DNA of 32,408 bases from a virus, in the IMG/VR virus record IMGVR_UViG_3300042484_001102, positions 1-32,408 of that record. One strand, 5' to 3'. The position numbers were made by a program, and so were the translations under genes. Under the pieces are notes generated by a model. That model saw only the letters and a list, made by a program, of their open reading frames with translations. It ran no database searches and was not told the origin of the DNA. This document shows positions 32,201 through 32,408 of this stretch, piece after piece. How positions within the stretch are numbered: position 1 is the stretch's first letter; each line of letters opens with the position of its first letter.

Positions 32201-32408
32201 ATAGTATCCTGGAGTATCTTGAATTCCATAATTAAAAGATTCTACCCCTTGCATTCCACCATACAAAGATATTGAAGAAGGTAGTTGAATTGTTTGTACT
32301 CCAAGAGAAGAAGTATTAAATTCTTCAGACCATTGTCCAGCAGTAACACCATTTATATGAAAAATATAGTCATCAGTAGTTGATCCACCGTCTAATGTAT
32401 TAATTTTT
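29219..32408 (-). CDS. Large LamG/concanavalin-like virion protein, 5' end beyond the window
   Basis: At least 1062 codons: the frame is open from the right edge (the 47 codons before 32266 contain no stop), so the true start is outside. There appear to be three LamG-like beta sandwiches. The first is near VEFWARINSDSS and LLINGEQVLSFNF; the second is around SVIKEGDHINYSLYYNGEEQ and FTGNIYSFGIS; the third is around NAIQLWMRYDSLFF and SYYWNGNLV. Such domains bind glycans. The position before the portal, rather than among the tail fibres, is unusual. It may be a head-decorating adhesin, a fibre or a minor structural protein. No peptidase or hydrolase motif was found by eye. Confidence 0.65.
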   Translation of the reverse strand, partial: KINTLDGGSTTDDYIFHINGVTAGQWSEEFNTSSLGVQTIQLPSSISLYGGMQGVESFNYGIQDTPGYYLSALGLLARNTSLPLVFGASNLTKLNVSSGASLIVPGKGFLNNKGKYNNYTVEFWARINSDSSLDKRIFGPISSTDGLYINGGFLTLSIGNNFASHFVGEWYRPMLIHIRFIGNTASLLINGEQVLSFNFNIDDLTFPDELDEEGKDQDWLGFYSYADINPFEIDCISIYPYQVPITVAKRRWVYGQAVISPESIDSSYGGVSTFIDYPFSGYTANYSYPNFAKWEQGSFDNLTTSPQSLSTPQYSLPNISIQEKTIENLYSDNKEIQDEANNFITFRPNNSWNNVHSYFNFNNFNIINSDPIAIYGIFSSTNMTSVETLFTIYNSITKNYFSVIKEGDHINYSLYYNGEEQIIYDDFIYQSFYDDNGTVIDAGFYNTASWEEVLEGGSPSTVFSGLVSGDKYIAGINIEKLVSYFGGNVATFFGNKNGLEIYIAGDTNPENSFTGNIYSFGISSKFNTNLIKDNFDQSGIILNASVDEMINHTASYTLVPFEKYNNYFLDINSYGYWEDYMPLSYFAKYVTNSKGKSYYDLDFLQFNIDIPAPSTVSVYEQVSSWNYSTLKNEYLFPIQKSYDQLDNFLLTNWEDYAELNSRSVENYRYDTSNSTIKTYISFQYIQDGANNLESFFTTIQPIENSLVIDIDSFENWETTKFEVINNTIIYPSKKVNFNDLAIVYHIELNATSINKNPISIKNLEIASQALNDNSFNPIGTRFGQNIFPFKQSGVYYDYKSKNPFNIYKGSTPYLYLTRDSGIKVSGETNLQTSRGISVPINSSLALDYKVNAIQLWMRYDSLFFSVEEETLFDIDYKGDTIKFYVLSDNVNGTRGKVVARSQLTNQEYQGISYYWNGNLVREPRITKNEWGVLSVSFPESLNFNSYLGSINLTGSALFNNVSYYQSTGIQKIQKSINRPWTRVKNDISNDLDWQYWLDSYTWNGVLVLSTVDLYGSNPVEIYKTYIGTNKIIVDDSQGMLLDSVSIKVYKDTSWQIQVKTPV

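Noticed and set aside
1-32408. tRNA genes, CRISPR arrays, insertion sequences, integrase or attachment sites
   Set aside because: No cloverleaf, regular repeat-spacer pattern, transposase or integrase signature was seen. Gaps are all too short to hide them.

Overview
This window reads as a contiguous piece of an AT-rich tailed phage genome with long-tailed (siphovirus-like) architecture. Every credible gene is on the minus strand, so transcription runs from high to low coordinates. The phage calls rest on recognisable families: HK97-type portal, XkdF-like prohead protease, HK97-fold major capsid protein, TP901-type tape measure, DnaB-like helicase, CHC2/TOPRIM primase and the first codons of a DnaE-type polymerase. 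There are no tRNA, CRISPR, IS or integrase signals. The host is not given by the sequence. Actinophage-like tail gene order, TGNTATAAT promoters and probable leaderless mRNAs fit an actinobacterial host, perhaps a low-GC freshwater lineage, but this is inference only.

Layout in transcription order. (1) 32408-29219: 3' part of a very large LamG/concanavalin-like protein, open at the right edge. (2) Head module, 29200-22909: a 131-aa protein of unknown role, the portal, a complete flavin-dependent tryptophan-halogenase-type enzyme, a prohead protease whose C-terminal part is probably also made separately as scaffold from a strong internal ribosome site, the major capsid protein, an intrinsic terminator, and an 81-aa protein that is a stand-alone copy of the capsid protein's N-terminal extension. 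(3) Connector module, 22880-19823: five genes, partly overlapping. (4) Tail module, 19742-4092: major tail protein, terminator, two paralogous tail assembly chaperones, a 2033-aa tape measure, distal tail and hub proteins, and a run of small fibre/adhesin-like proteins. (5) Regulatory and replication module, 4091-1: zinc-ribbon protein, MerR-like HTH protein, a 68-aa protein, a possible helicase loader, helicase, primase, probable ssDNA-binding protein and DnaE.

Six intergenic gaps carry a TGN-TATAAT-like extended -10 element. Three of these lie 7-10 nt before an ATG that has no Shine-Dalgarno, which suggests leaderless transcripts. Two intrinsic terminators follow exactly the two most abundant structural genes (capsid and tail tube). 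Together these divide the late region into short units whose stoichiometry may be set by transcription. Most other junctions are TAATG or ATGA overlaps, typical of translational coupling. The most unusual items are the halogenase inside the head module, the nested scaffold start, the capsid-arm paralogue, and the duplicated tail chaperones in place of the usual frameshift. No gap exceeds about 110 bp, so there is no long non-coding stretch.
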